Shown piece by piece: positions 9,211-16,635 of a stretch of 64,000 nucleotides of DNA; positions within the stretch are counted from its first letter, which is position 1, and each line of letters opens with the position of its first letter. This stretch comes from an uncultured Bacilli bacterium (GTDB lineage Bacteria > Bacillota_I > Bacilli_A > RFN20 > CAG-631). The notes under the pieces were generated by a model. It worked only from the letters and a program-made list of their open reading frames with translations, did no database searches and had not been told where the DNA came from. The stretch covers positions 69,689 to 133,688 of the forward strand of contig CAKPXF010000003.1 of assembly GCA_934201705.1 (NCBI GenBank), written 5' to 3'. Made by a program: the position numbers and the translations under genes.

Positions 9211-9224
9211 CACTTAATTGCTAA
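9198..9224. promoter_or_regulatory. CIRCE-like operator 2 (degenerate)
   Basis: TTAGCACTG-N9-AATTGCTAA keeps the 9-9-9 geometry of CIRCE, with three mismatches in total. It overlaps the -35 box of the hrcA promoter, so bound repressor could exclude RNA polymerase directly. Confidence 0.8.
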
Positions 9225-9288
9225 TTTTTTTTATTTTTTCTAATTTAATAATTGTAAATTATTATTTTTGAAAGGAAAAGAGATTAAA

Positions 9289-9317
9289 TTGCTTTCTTAT
9301 ACTCACTTTGATATAAT
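9289..9317 (+). promoter_or_regulatory. Promoter of the 9354 gene
   Basis: TTGCTT and TATAAT with a 17-bp spacer, followed by a short leader with GGAG 7 bases before the ATG. It diverges from the hrcA promoter. Confidence 0.8.
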
Positions 9318-9353
9318 ATAAGCAACAAACATATATAGAAATGGAGAAATAAA

Positions 9354-9749
9354 ATGCAAAGTGTAAAAATTAAAAATAAAGCTTTACTTGCAATTAAAGA
9401 TGCTTATAATGAAACATTAACAATTACTGATGATACAATCTCTTATAAAAAAACTTGGGCCATTAATAAATATTTAGTAAAAGATGAAAAAAAGAAAAAT
9501 ATAACTTGGAAGATTGAAGGCTTAAATAATAACGATTTATTAGAAAAACTTAAAGCGTTTGTAGTTTATAATCTTAATAAAGAAGCTGCAAATACCTATG
9601 AATGTGTTTTTAATGTGCTATTTATAGATTCAAATAATAATAAAGGATATAATTTATTAAATTATGGTTTATCTAATGAATTTAAAAAAGAATTAAATAA
9701 AATTTTATCACCTTATATTCATGATAAGGAAATTTCATTTTTAAAATAA
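9354..9749 (+). CDS. Hypothetical protein, 131 residues
   Basis: Not recognised. It is one of few plus-strand genes and diverges from the heat-shock operon. A clear promoter and a GGAG ribosome site support it. The protein is soluble, with no signal peptide or membrane segment, and rich in Lys and Asn. It opens with a beta-like stretch and ends with a helix-rich part (SNEFKKELNKILSPYIHD). There is no cysteine pair or evident catalytic motif apart from one Cys near residue 84. An inverted repeat and a terminator-like hairpin follow. No function is proposed. Confidence 0.8.
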   Translation: MQSVKIKNKALLAIKDAYNETLTITDDTISYKKTWAINKYLVKDEKKKNITWKIEGLNNNDLLEKLKAFVVYNLNKEAANTYECVFNVLFIDSNNNKGYNLLNYGLSNEFKKELNKILSPYIHDKEISFLK

Positions 9750-9800
9750 TTTCTTCAAAAAAGTGGAGAATTTTTTTAATAAATTACAATTAAAAACAAG

Positions 9801-9835
9801 GGTATGTTAATAAGACTTTAATTTAAAAACATACC
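9801..9835. repeat. Inverted repeat downstream of the 9354 gene
   Basis: GGTATGTT/AACATACC arms separated by 19 bases. There is no T-run on the plus strand, so it is a weak terminator candidate or a 3' stability stem for the preceding gene. Confidence 0.5.
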
Positions 9836-9842
9836 TCTCCTT

Positions 9843-9874
9843 AAAATAAAAAAACTGTAGTTTTGATACAGTTT
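9843..9874 (-). terminator. Terminator of the small gene at 9898-10050
   Basis: Stem AAACTGTA/TACAGTTT (9852-9859 and 9867-9874). On the minus strand it is followed by seven Ts. It lies 24 bases after the stop of the 50-residue gene. Confidence 0.75.
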
Positions 9875-9897
9875 AGTTTGCTCATTTTCTTGTTTTA

Positions 9898-10050
9898 CTA
9901 CTTGTTTTTCTTATCTTTTCTTTTAAAAAGCTTTTTAAACCAACTTTCCTTTTTTTGGTTTTCTTTTGCATTGCTTTCTAAAACATCGCGCAATTCTTCA
10001 GTTCTAATTATTCCTGTTTCATCATTAATTATTTTTTTGTCTTCTGCCAT
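9898..10050 (-). CDS. Small basic hypothetical protein, 50 residues
   Basis: A short frame from ATG at 10050 to TAG at 9898. It starts MAEDKKIINDETGIIRTEE, has an acidic/polar first half, and ends in a strongly basic tail (SWFKKLFKRKDKKNK). AGGTGAG lies 7 bases upstream of the ATG, the same ribosome-site style as ftsK and the ctp gene. A good terminator follows closely. There is no signal peptide; the tail with Trp and Phe among lysines could bind membrane or nucleic acid, which is speculation. Supported by ribosome site, terminator and isolation, but the family is not recognised. Confidence 0.65.
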   Translation of the reverse strand: MAEDKKIINDETGIIRTEELRDVLESNAKENQKKESWFKKLFKRKDKKNK

Positions 10051-10146
10051 TTCGCTCACCTATCCCTAAATTTTTAATTACTATATTAATAATACCATCA
10101 ACTCTTTAAATTTGCAATAATTTCATCGATACTTTTTACATATTTT

Positions 10147-10192
10147 TAAAACGAAAAAACTAATAGATTTTTAATATTATTCTATTAGTTTT
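10147..10192 (-). terminator. Terminator after trmB
   Basis: Arms 10156-10167 and 10181-10192 (AAAACTAATAGA/TCTATTAGTTTT), followed on the minus strand by TTCGTTTT. It lies just after the trmB stop. Confidence 0.85.
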
Positions 10193-10197
10193 CTTAA

Positions 10198-10836
10198 TTA
10201 TTTTATTGTTTCGCCCCAAGATTTTAAGGCGTTTTTATTTATTTTTGCAACAATTCGATATATTTTATCGCCATTAGCCCTAAATTTTGCTTCATATTCT
10301 GAGACAAAATCATCACTTACAGTTTGATAATCATATGAAACAAATAAAATATCATAATTCCTAACATTGAAGTTTTTAACTGCCATTTCAAATAAAGGTA
10401 AATTATCTGTTTTGAAAAGAATTGTTCCACCATCAATTAATAATTTTTCAAAAATTTCTAAATGAAGTGGATGAACTAATCTTCTTTTTCTATAACCATT
10501 TTGTGGCCATGGGTCAGAAAAATTCAAATATAGTTTTTCAATTGATTGCTCTTCAATAAAATTTAGTAAATCAAGCGCTTTAACATTTAATAGTCGTACA
10601 TTACTTAAGCCTTCATTTACTATTTTTTTCATAGCAATTGCATAAATTGAAGTATTAAGCTCTACGCCAATATGTAAGTAATCCTTATTTGCTATAGCAT
10701 TTTTAATTATAAAATCGCCTTTACCAATTCCAACCTCTAAAGTTTTGGGCATATTGATTTTCTCATCTTTATTAAAAACCAATTCCTGGTGTGCTAAAAT
10801 AAAATCATTTGCCCAAGGCTTATTGCGACCTCTCAT
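10198..10836 (-). CDS. trmB: tRNA (guanine-N7)-methyltransferase TrmB
   Basis: Methylates G46 in the tRNA variable loop using S-adenosylmethionine. The SAM-binding motif is LEVGIGKGDF near residue 35. The substrate signature is LNFSDPWPQNGYRKRRL, with the usual K/R-H position replaced by GY. A second signature (ILFKTDN) follows, and the C-terminal half is typical. 212 residues, normal. It begins one base after the thrS stop with only a weak ribosome site, so translation is probably coupled to thrS. Cytosolic tRNA-maturation enzyme. Confidence 0.95.
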   Translation of the reverse strand: MRGRNKPWANDFILAHQELVFNKDEKINMPKTLEVGIGKGDFIIKNAIANKDYLHIGVELNTSIYAIAMKKIVNEGLSNVRLLNVKALDLLNFIEEQSIEKLYLNFSDPWPQNGYRKRRLVHPLHLEIFEKLLIDGGTILFKTDNLPLFEMAVKNFNVRNYDILFVSYDYQTVSDDFVSEYEAKFRANGDKIYRIVAKINKNALKSWGETIK

Positions 10837-10837
10837 A

Positions 10838-12574
10838 TTAATAAGCCTTTGTTGCTATTTCGTTTTCTAGCATTTTAACAAATTCATCCAAAGTATAAGT
10901 AACTTGTTCTGTTTCTCCATACTTACGAACCTTAACAGATTGCGTATCTCTTTCAGCATCACCAATAACAACTTGGTAATTAACCTTGCCCATTTGAGCT
11001 TCTCTAATTCTATAGCCAAGCTTTTCATCACGAGCATCAAGTTCAACCTTAATATTATGTTCTTTTAATACAGAAACAACCTTGTTTGCGTATTCAAGAT
11101 GATATTCATTATTAACAGGTAAAACAATAACTTGGCGAGGAGATAACCATAGTGGGAAGTGTCCTGCAAAGTTTTCAATTAAAATACCAATAAATCTTTC
11201 AAGTGAACCAAAACATGCTCTATGAATCATTACTGGAGTAACTTTTTCGCCATTTTTATCAATATAAGTACAATTAAATCTACCAGGTAATTGCATATCA
11301 AGTTGAACTGTGCCACATTGCCAAATTCTATTTAATGAATCTCTTAGTTTAAAGTCAAGCTTTGGACCATAAAAGGCACCATCACCTTCATTAATTTTGA
11401 AACTATGATTAGTTGCTAAGCAAGCTTTCTTTAAATCTTCTTCTGCTTTATCCCAAGTTTTAATATCGCCTATATAATTATCCTTTGGTCTAGTTGATAA
11501 TTCTATTGAATAATTTAAACCAAAAATTGAATATACTTCATCATATAAAGAAATAATACGAGATACTTCATCGCCAATTTGGTCTTCACTTAATAAAATA
11601 TGAGCATCATCTTGAGTGAATCCTCTAACTCTAAATAAACCATTTAAAGCACCGCTTGCTTCATATCTATGAACATTTCCAAGTTCAGCATATCTTAAAG
11701 GTAAGTCTTTGTATGAATGAAGCTCGTTATTATAAACTAAAATTGCTCCTGGACAGTTCATTGGCTTAATAGCATATGTTCCATCTTCAACATCAATTGT
11801 AAACATATCTTCCTTATAATGATCCCAATGTCCTGATGTTTCCCATAGTTGTCTATTTAGCATTATTGGAGTATTAATTACTAAGTAACCTCTTTTTCTA
11901 TGTAAATCTAACCAGAAATCTTCTAAAGTTCTACGAAGTGTATAGCCGTTTGGTAGCCAAAATGGAAGGCCTGGACCATAATCAGATAGCATGAATAGTT
12001 TTAATTCTTTACCAAGTTTTCTATGGTCTCTCTTTTTAGCTTCTTCAAGCATATTTAAATGAGCATCTAATTCTTCTTGAGTCATAAAGCATACACCATA
12101 TACTCTTTGAAGCATTTTCTTAGTAGCATCGCCTTTATAATAAGCACCACTTACCTTTAATAATTTAAAATATTTAATTTCTTTAACACTTTCAACATGA
12201 GGACCTCGACATAAGTCAGTATAATCACCTTGACGATAAGCACTAATTGTTTCATTTTCTGGCAAATTTTCAATAATGTCTAATTTATATTCATCACCCT
12301 TAAACATTTCTAATGCTTCTTCTTTAGTAAGTTCAAGGCGGACTATTCTCTTCCCATCTTTAGAAATCTTTTTCATTTCCTTTTCGATACGTGGGAAATC
12401 TTCTTCTTTTATTACATCATCACCTAAATCCATATCATAATAGAAACCTTCTTCAATAACAGGTCCTACCCAAAACTTAGCATGTGGATAAAGATGTTTA
12501 ATTGCTTGTGCCATTAAATGAGCACAGCTATGATTTAAAGTATTTAATTGTAAATCTTCTTTAATGTTAATCAT
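10838..12574 (-). CDS. thrS: Threonyl-tRNA synthetase (no TGS domain)
   Basis: Charges tRNA-Thr. The protein starts directly with the editing/SAD region (HSCAHLMAQAIKHLYP near residue 14). The catalytic core follows, with class II motif 2 (RYAELGNVHRYEASGALNGL) and motif 3 near LERFIG, then the anticodon-binding domain (IREAQMGKVNYQVVIGD). The usual N-terminal TGS domain of about 60 residues is absent. The start at 12574 (MINIKED) has AAAAAGGAG upstream; earlier in-frame codons lie inside the T-box terminator and are not coding. 578 residues. Controlled by the T-box leader upstream and co-transcribed with trmB. Confidence 0.96.
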   Translation of the reverse strand: MINIKEDLQLNTLNHSCAHLMAQAIKHLYPHAKFWVGPVIEEGFYYDMDLGDDVIKEEDFPRIEKEMKKISKDGKRIVRLELTKEEALEMFKGDEYKLDIIENLPENETISAYRQGDYTDLCRGPHVESVKEIKYFKLLKVSGAYYKGDATKKMLQRVYGVCFMTQEELDAHLNMLEEAKKRDHRKLGKELKLFMLSDYGPGLPFWLPNGYTLRRTLEDFWLDLHRKRGYLVINTPIMLNRQLWETSGHWDHYKEDMFTIDVEDGTYAIKPMNCPGAILVYNNELHSYKDLPLRYAELGNVHRYEASGALNGLFRVRGFTQDDAHILLSEDQIGDEVSRIISLYDEVYSIFGLNYSIELSTRPKDNYIGDIKTWDKAEEDLKKACLATNHSFKINEGDGAFYGPKLDFKLRDSLNRIWQCGTVQLDMQLPGRFNCTYIDKNGEKVTPVMIHRACFGSLERFIGILIENFAGHFPLWLSPRQVIVLPVNNEYHLEYANKVVSVLKEHNIKVELDARDEKLGYRIREAQMGKVNYQVVIGDAERDTQSVKVRKYGETEQVTYTLDEFVKMLENEIATKAY

Positions 12575-12593
12575 ATTAATTCTTCTCCTTTTT

Positions 12594-12817
12594 AAATAAA
12601 AAATCCTTAGAAAATAAATTTCTAAGGACGCAAATATACGCGGTACCACCTTAGTTCATAGCATTTAACTATGCACCTCGTTTTATCTTTGACGCAGATA
12701 TACGCTACGATTAAGTAGAGCTATAAAGTAGTAAATAATAATTTTGCTTATGAATCTTACAGCTATAGATTCACTCTCTTTAAAGTAGCCACTATTATTG
12801 TTGTCTTTAATCATCGC
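12594..12817 (-). promoter_or_regulatory. T-box riboswitch leader of thrS
   Basis: The canonical T-box AAGGTGGTACCGCG lies at 12639-12652 on the minus strand. An intrinsic terminator follows, with stem TCCTTAG/CTAAGGA (12604-12610 and 12622-12628) and a T-run. Upstream is a stem I region with hairpin GAATCT/AGATTC. ACU triplets (Thr) lie on its 3' side around 12728-12733; I take one of these as the likely specifier codon, which is an inference. Uncharged tRNA-Thr would favour the antiterminator and so thrS expression. Confidence 0.95.
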
Positions 12818-12823
12818 ATTAAA

Positions 12824-12852
12824 ATTATATTATTCTTTAAAAATAAAAACAA
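12824..12852 (-). promoter_or_regulatory. Promoter of the thrS T-box transcript
   Basis: Minus-strand TTGTTT (12847-12852) and TATAAT (12824-12829) with a 17-bp spacer, placing the transcript start just before stem I. Confidence 0.82.
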
Positions 12853-12989
12853 GTATTTTTTATACATTTTTTTCACAAATGCTATTTTTTCTATTATTTA
12901 ATTGCTTTGTAGTTATAATTATTCATTGAAACACTGAAGCTATAAAAGTGATTTTTTGTTTCATAATAATACATTTAAAAATATTAAAT

Positions 12990-13043
12990 AGTAAAATAAA
13001 ACCGAACAAGTAATAGACATTTTTGTTTAAATCTTGTCCAGTT
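12990..13043 (-). terminator. Terminator of the glycosyltransferase operon
   Basis: Minus-strand stem AACTGGACAAG/CTTGTTCGGTT (13033-13043 and 13000-13010). It pairs over 11 bp as RNA with G-U wobbles and is followed by TTATTTT. The rest of 12853-13118 shows nothing else I can support. Confidence 0.65.
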
Positions 13044-13118
13044 ATTGATTAAATCAAATCACCATTCGATGAAGTAATAGCGTTTTAACAAAGATATTTT
13101 ATAAAGCTACTAATAAAC

Positions 13119-14492
13119 TTAAGCTTTTTTACTTTTTTTGTCACCATGAGGGATTGGTTTCCATCCCAAGTTCTTTGACATAATAGCTTGAACATCTATT
13201 GGAAATTGAATAAAGACAAATAAAGGCCACAATAAACAAATAGCTACCTTTAAGAAGAAATTCATCTTACCAATACGCTTATGCTCAATAATAAATGTTA
13301 ATATAGCAACTAAAGCAGTAGATATATAACCAAAAGTTATATCTCTTATTAATTCAAATAAATATCCATCACTTGTAAAACTCATTGTATTAAAATCGAA
13401 AGCAAAAGGGTTATTTATACCACTTACTCCTAAAAATACTTGTTTATAAACTTCACCAACTGGCATTGATAAATCAGCAAGAGGAGCAAGTAAAAGGCAA
13501 ATTATTTTCGCAACAAATAAAAATACTAAAACTATGCAATATGGAGAGCAATTAATTGTAGTATCATAAATTGAAAAGCTTTTATGTTTTTTTGGAATAA
13601 ATAAAGAACTTAATAAATCTTTCATTCTAGTAAAGAAAACTAATAAGTGTCCTCTGCTCCATCTTACACGTTGACGCCACATAATTTTAAAGTTTGTTGG
13701 TTGTTCATCATAAAACACAGCAGCATCACAATACTTTATTTGATTACCAGCTAAAACCTGGTCAGCTGATAATTCCCAGTCTTCAGTTAAGGTTACATAT
13801 TTCCAGCCATTCTTAACAAAATCACTATTAACTACATAGCCTGTTCCTTGAACACGTGTTGAAATATTTAAAGCCGTTCTTCCACGAGATTCAAGTCTAC
13901 TTCCAATTGCAAAATAAATGCCATAAAGGCCAGCCATCACGTTTGAATTAAAGTTTCTTGAATTTCTAAATGATGTAATAATATATTTTTTATTATAATA
14001 ATTAAAGGCATCGTTCATTTTATTAAAATAATCATTAGCGACAATATTATCAGCATTAAATAGGAAAAATCCATCATAGCTACTAGTTTTATAATCTTTT
14101 TCAATACAAGAAAATAAATATTTAAAGGCATAGCCCATAGTGCATTCATTAGGATTGTTATATTCATAAACTATAGCGCCTGCTTCACGTGCAATTTTAG
14201 CAGTATTATCTGTACAGTTATGGGCAATTACAAATATATCAAGTTTGTCTTGAGGATATTTAGTTTTACGAATACTAGTAATTAAATCGGCAACAGTATT
14301 TTCCTCGTTTCGTGCTGGAATTATACAACCATACCTATTAAAAACATTGCTTTCTGGATATTTCTTTTTAGTAAATATTCCGGCAATTGCAATAATTGCA
14401 AAATGTAAAACTATTAATGTCATTATTAAGAATAATATTGTAAAAACAATATTAATAATGTTTAAATAACTATCTAAGGCAAATAATATCAT
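13119..14492 (-). CDS. Membrane glycosyltransferase, family 2 (processive type)
   Basis: An N-terminal membrane helix (about 12-40) precedes a GT-A catalytic domain. That domain shows IIPARNEE near 50, VIAHNCTDNT, FLFNADN (metal-binding Asp), TEDWELS and QRVRWSRG; the last two correspond to the ED and Q/RxxRW motifs of processive GT2 enzymes such as BcsA, hyaluronan synthase and IcaA. Three or four C-terminal hydrophobic segments follow. 457 residues. It starts one base after the upstream GT28-like gene, so the two are made together. Likely builds a cell-surface glycolipid or polysaccharide; donor and product cannot be read from sequence. Confidence 0.85.
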   Translation of the reverse strand: MILFALDSYLNIINIVFTILFLIMTLIVLHFAIIAIAGIFTKKKYPESNVFNRYGCIIPARNEENTVADLITSIRKTKYPQDKLDIFVIAHNCTDNTAKIAREAGAIVYEYNNPNECTMGYAFKYLFSCIEKDYKTSSYDGFFLFNADNIVANDYFNKMNDAFNYYNKKYIITSFRNSRNFNSNVMAGLYGIYFAIGSRLESRGRTALNISTRVQGTGYVVNSDFVKNGWKYVTLTEDWELSADQVLAGNQIKYCDAAVFYDEQPTNFKIMWRQRVRWSRGHLLVFFTRMKDLLSSLFIPKKHKSFSIYDTTINCSPYCIVLVFLFVAKIICLLLAPLADLSMPVGEVYKQVFLGVSGINNPFAFDFNTMSFTSDGYLFELIRDITFGYISTALVAILTFIIEHKRIGKMNFFLKVAICLLWPLFVFIQFPIDVQAIMSKNLGWKPIPHGDKKSKKA

Positions 14493-14493
14493 T

Positions 14494-15651
14494 TTAGCGA
14501 CCTTCTTTCCATTTTTTTATTTCATGATAAACTAAATCAACACAAGGCTTACAACCATACCTATCATGATCAAGTAAGGCATTATTTTCATATTCTTTTA
14601 ATAAAGCTGGATTATTTATGAAATTACGAATTAGCTTTAATGTTTTTAAATTATATAAGCTAATAATAGCACAACCAACATTTTTAGCATAAAAATTAGC
14701 AATATCAAGTTCTATTCCAGTAGATAAGGTTGTAATAATTGATGGATGGCCAAAGAAAGTTGGCTCTGCAATACTATTTCCGCCCTTTCCTACAAATAAA
14801 TCACATGCGGCAATATAAGATAAAATATGTTCAGTCATTCTTAATGGAACAAATGTAACATTACTATTAACCTCTAAAGAATTCAAATATTCATATAATT
14901 CATCATTCTTACCGCAAGCTGCAACAATCGTAATATTTAAATTTTCTTTTACTAGTTGTTCGCATAGATATTTCATTTTACCAACGCCATAGCCACCTTC
15001 CATCATCATAATTGTAAATTTATTTAATGGAAGATTTAAGTTTTTACGATTCTCATATTTATCAAATGGTACCTCAAAGGCCTCTGGTCTAATTAAAAAA
15101 GATGATTGCTTTAAGTTTCTTTTATTATATCTTCTTTTATTTTTTAAGCCTTTTTCATAGCCAATTTTTGTTGAAATAATTGATAATGAAGAATCATAAT
15201 CAAAAGCATGATTTAAGGTACAATCGGGGCAATACATAATTGAATATGGATGATTTTTAGAATGCATTGCATAATAGTTTGTCGCCCAATGTGTAGAAAA
15301 AACGATATCAGCTTCATAATCTTCCATTTGCTTTATTGCCTTTTTATATACCTTAGGGCAAGTTGCCTTCATCATAAACCAGTTAACAATTTTAATTGGT
15401 GTCATTTTAGCAACTGTAGTTGTTAAATGACCATATATTGGAAATTTAGCAAAATTTCTTACACTATCGCAATACCATTTTTCATATTTTAATAGATCCT
15501 TATCGTTTGCATCCTTAAAGAAATTGACCTCAACGATTTCAAATTCATCACCATATTTTTTAGAAAATTCATTAACAAAAGCTTTCATTGGCATAATATG
15601 ACCAATTCCAGCTTCAACATAAGGAAATAAAATTCGTAATTTTTTAGCCAT
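14494..15651 (-). CDS. Glycosyltransferase family 28, diacylglycerol glycosyltransferase-like
   Basis: GT-B fold enzyme related to MurG, UgtP and plant MGDG synthase. The N-terminal glycine loop region is YVEAGIGHIMPMKAF, where UgtP/MGDG enzymes have G-x-GH. The C-terminal half has MMMEGGYGVGKM and the nucleotide-sugar site FVGKGGNSIAEPTFFGHP near residue 300. 385 residues, no signal peptide. The ribosome site is GAAAGGTG. Together with the following GT2 gene it probably makes membrane glycolipids, a common need in wall-poor or AT-rich Bacilli relatives. Family is well supported; substrate is inferred. Confidence 0.83.
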   Translation of the reverse strand: MAKKLRILFPYVEAGIGHIMPMKAFVNEFSKKYGDEFEIVEVNFFKDANDKDLLKYEKWYCDSVRNFAKFPIYGHLTTTVAKMTPIKIVNWFMMKATCPKVYKKAIKQMEDYEADIVFSTHWATNYYAMHSKNHPYSIMYCPDCTLNHAFDYDSSLSIISTKIGYEKGLKNKRRYNKRNLKQSSFLIRPEAFEVPFDKYENRKNLNLPLNKFTIMMMEGGYGVGKMKYLCEQLVKENLNITIVAACGKNDELYEYLNSLEVNSNVTFVPLRMTEHILSYIAACDLFVGKGGNSIAEPTFFGHPSIITTLSTGIELDIANFYAKNVGCAIISLYNLKTLKLIRNFINNPALLKEYENNALLDHDRYGCKPCVDLVYHEIKKWKEGR

Positions 15652-15736
15652 TTTTTTACACCTTTCAAATTACTATATTTTTTAAAGATTCATAACAAAT
15701 CTAATAGAATTAGAATAAATTCTATATACCTATGTA

Positions 15737-15765
15737 ATTATATCACAATCACTTATCTACCACAA
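15737..15765 (-). promoter_or_regulatory. Promoter of the glycosyltransferase operon
   Basis: Minus-strand TTGTGG (15760-15765) and TATAAT (15737-15742), 17-bp spacer, about 85 bases before the start codon. Confidence 0.75.
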
Positions 15766-15823
15766 ATCATTTTACAAACAAAGCAAATAAAGAAAAGAAA
15801 AATTCAAAAAATGGTAAAAAATA

Positions 15824-16300
15824 TTATAATTCAATATTTTGGCTTGTGTCTAATGACTTAAATTTTACTTCAATCGTGTTATCATTAAAGTAAATTAATG
15901 CATATGTTTGCCCATACTCACTTCTAGGATAAGTAATAGCTCCAGGATTAATAATATGTACATTATCAATTATCTTATAATTTAAGATATGCGTATGTCC
16001 ATAAAGAATTATATTACAATTATTTCTTTTAGCTATAGCTAGCAAGTTGCTTAAAGATAAAAATATATTATGACCATGGAGCATTAAAATTCTTGTATTA
16101 TCAATGGTTATTATTCTTTGAAGTGGAATAGGTAAATAATCATTATTACCTTTAATAGCTAAAAAAGGTGAAATTGCCTCCTCACTATCGCAAAAATCAC
16201 CTAAATTTAAATAACAAAAAGCATCAGGATATCTTAATGCTATATCTTTTAAAGCATTAGTGTTTCCATGGCTATCACTTGTTACTACAATATACTTCAT
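15824..16300 (-). CDS. YfcE/MJ0936-family metallophosphoesterase
   Basis: A small calcineurin-like phosphodiesterase with all metal-binding motifs in order: SDSHG at residue 8, LGDF near 33, KGNNDY near 50, LHGH near 74 and YGHTH near 100. 158 residues matches the YfcE family. Activity on phosphodiesters is expected; the physiological substrate is unknown for most members. It starts one base after the zinc-ribbon gene with no separate ribosome site, so it is translationally coupled as the last gene of the four-gene operon. No clear terminator follows. Confidence 0.88.
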   Translation of the reverse strand: MKYIVVTSDSHGNTNALKDIALRYPDAFCYLNLGDFCDSEEAISPFLAIKGNNDYLPIPLQRIITIDNTRILMLHGHNIFLSLSNLLAIAKRNNCNIILYGHTHILNYKIIDNVHIINPGAITYPRSEYGQTYALIYFNDNTIEVKFKSLDTSQNIEL

Positions 16301-16301
16301 A

Positions 16302-16631
16302 TTATTTTTTACTAATTAAGAAAATGAATAAAAATACAACTAAAGCTACAATAATGATATATAAAAAATCATTAGATTTCTTTAAGCTTTTAGTATCATT
16401 TTCAAGCTTTTCAATTCTATCTTGAAGCATTACCTTTCTTAATTCTTTAGTATCTTCTTCAACAACCTCTTCGATGTCTTTACTTGAACACTTCCAGCAA
16501 TCTTTTGCATCTTTATCTAAAATTTGGCCACAGTTTTTACATCTATAGATTACCTTGACTGGTGCATCATCATCTGCTGGTACATCTTCAATTAATTCAT
16601 CATCAGTATATTTTTTTTCTTTATTTTCCAT
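16302..16631 (-). CDS. Zinc-ribbon, tail-anchored membrane protein
   Basis: Unknown function. 109 residues with three visible parts: an acidic N-terminus, a zinc ribbon (CKNCGQILDKDAKDCWKCSS, two CxxC knuckles 11 residues apart) at about 31-50, a charged coiled-coil-like helix (KELRKVMLQDRIEKLENDTK), and a single hydrophobic segment at the extreme C-terminus (LYIIIVALVVFLFIFLI). The topology suggests a cytosolic zinc ribbon anchored by its tail. GGAG lies 7 bases before the ATG. It sits between galT and the phosphodiesterase gene in one operon. Confidence 0.85.
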   Translation of the reverse strand: MENKEKKYTDDELIEDVPADDDAPVKVIYRCKNCGQILDKDAKDCWKCSSKDIEEVVEEDTKELRKVMLQDRIEKLENDTKSLKKSNDFLYIIIVALVVFLFIFLISKK

Positions 16632-16635
16632 ACAT

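Noticed and set aside
12575..12649. Longer thrS start
   Set aside because: The extra 25 codons are T-box and terminator sequence; a clear ribosome site precedes the Met at 12574.
12940..12960. AAAAGTGATTTTTT as a third TnpB right end
   Set aside because: Only the short motif matches; the neighbouring hairpins and the tnpB 3' end are absent.
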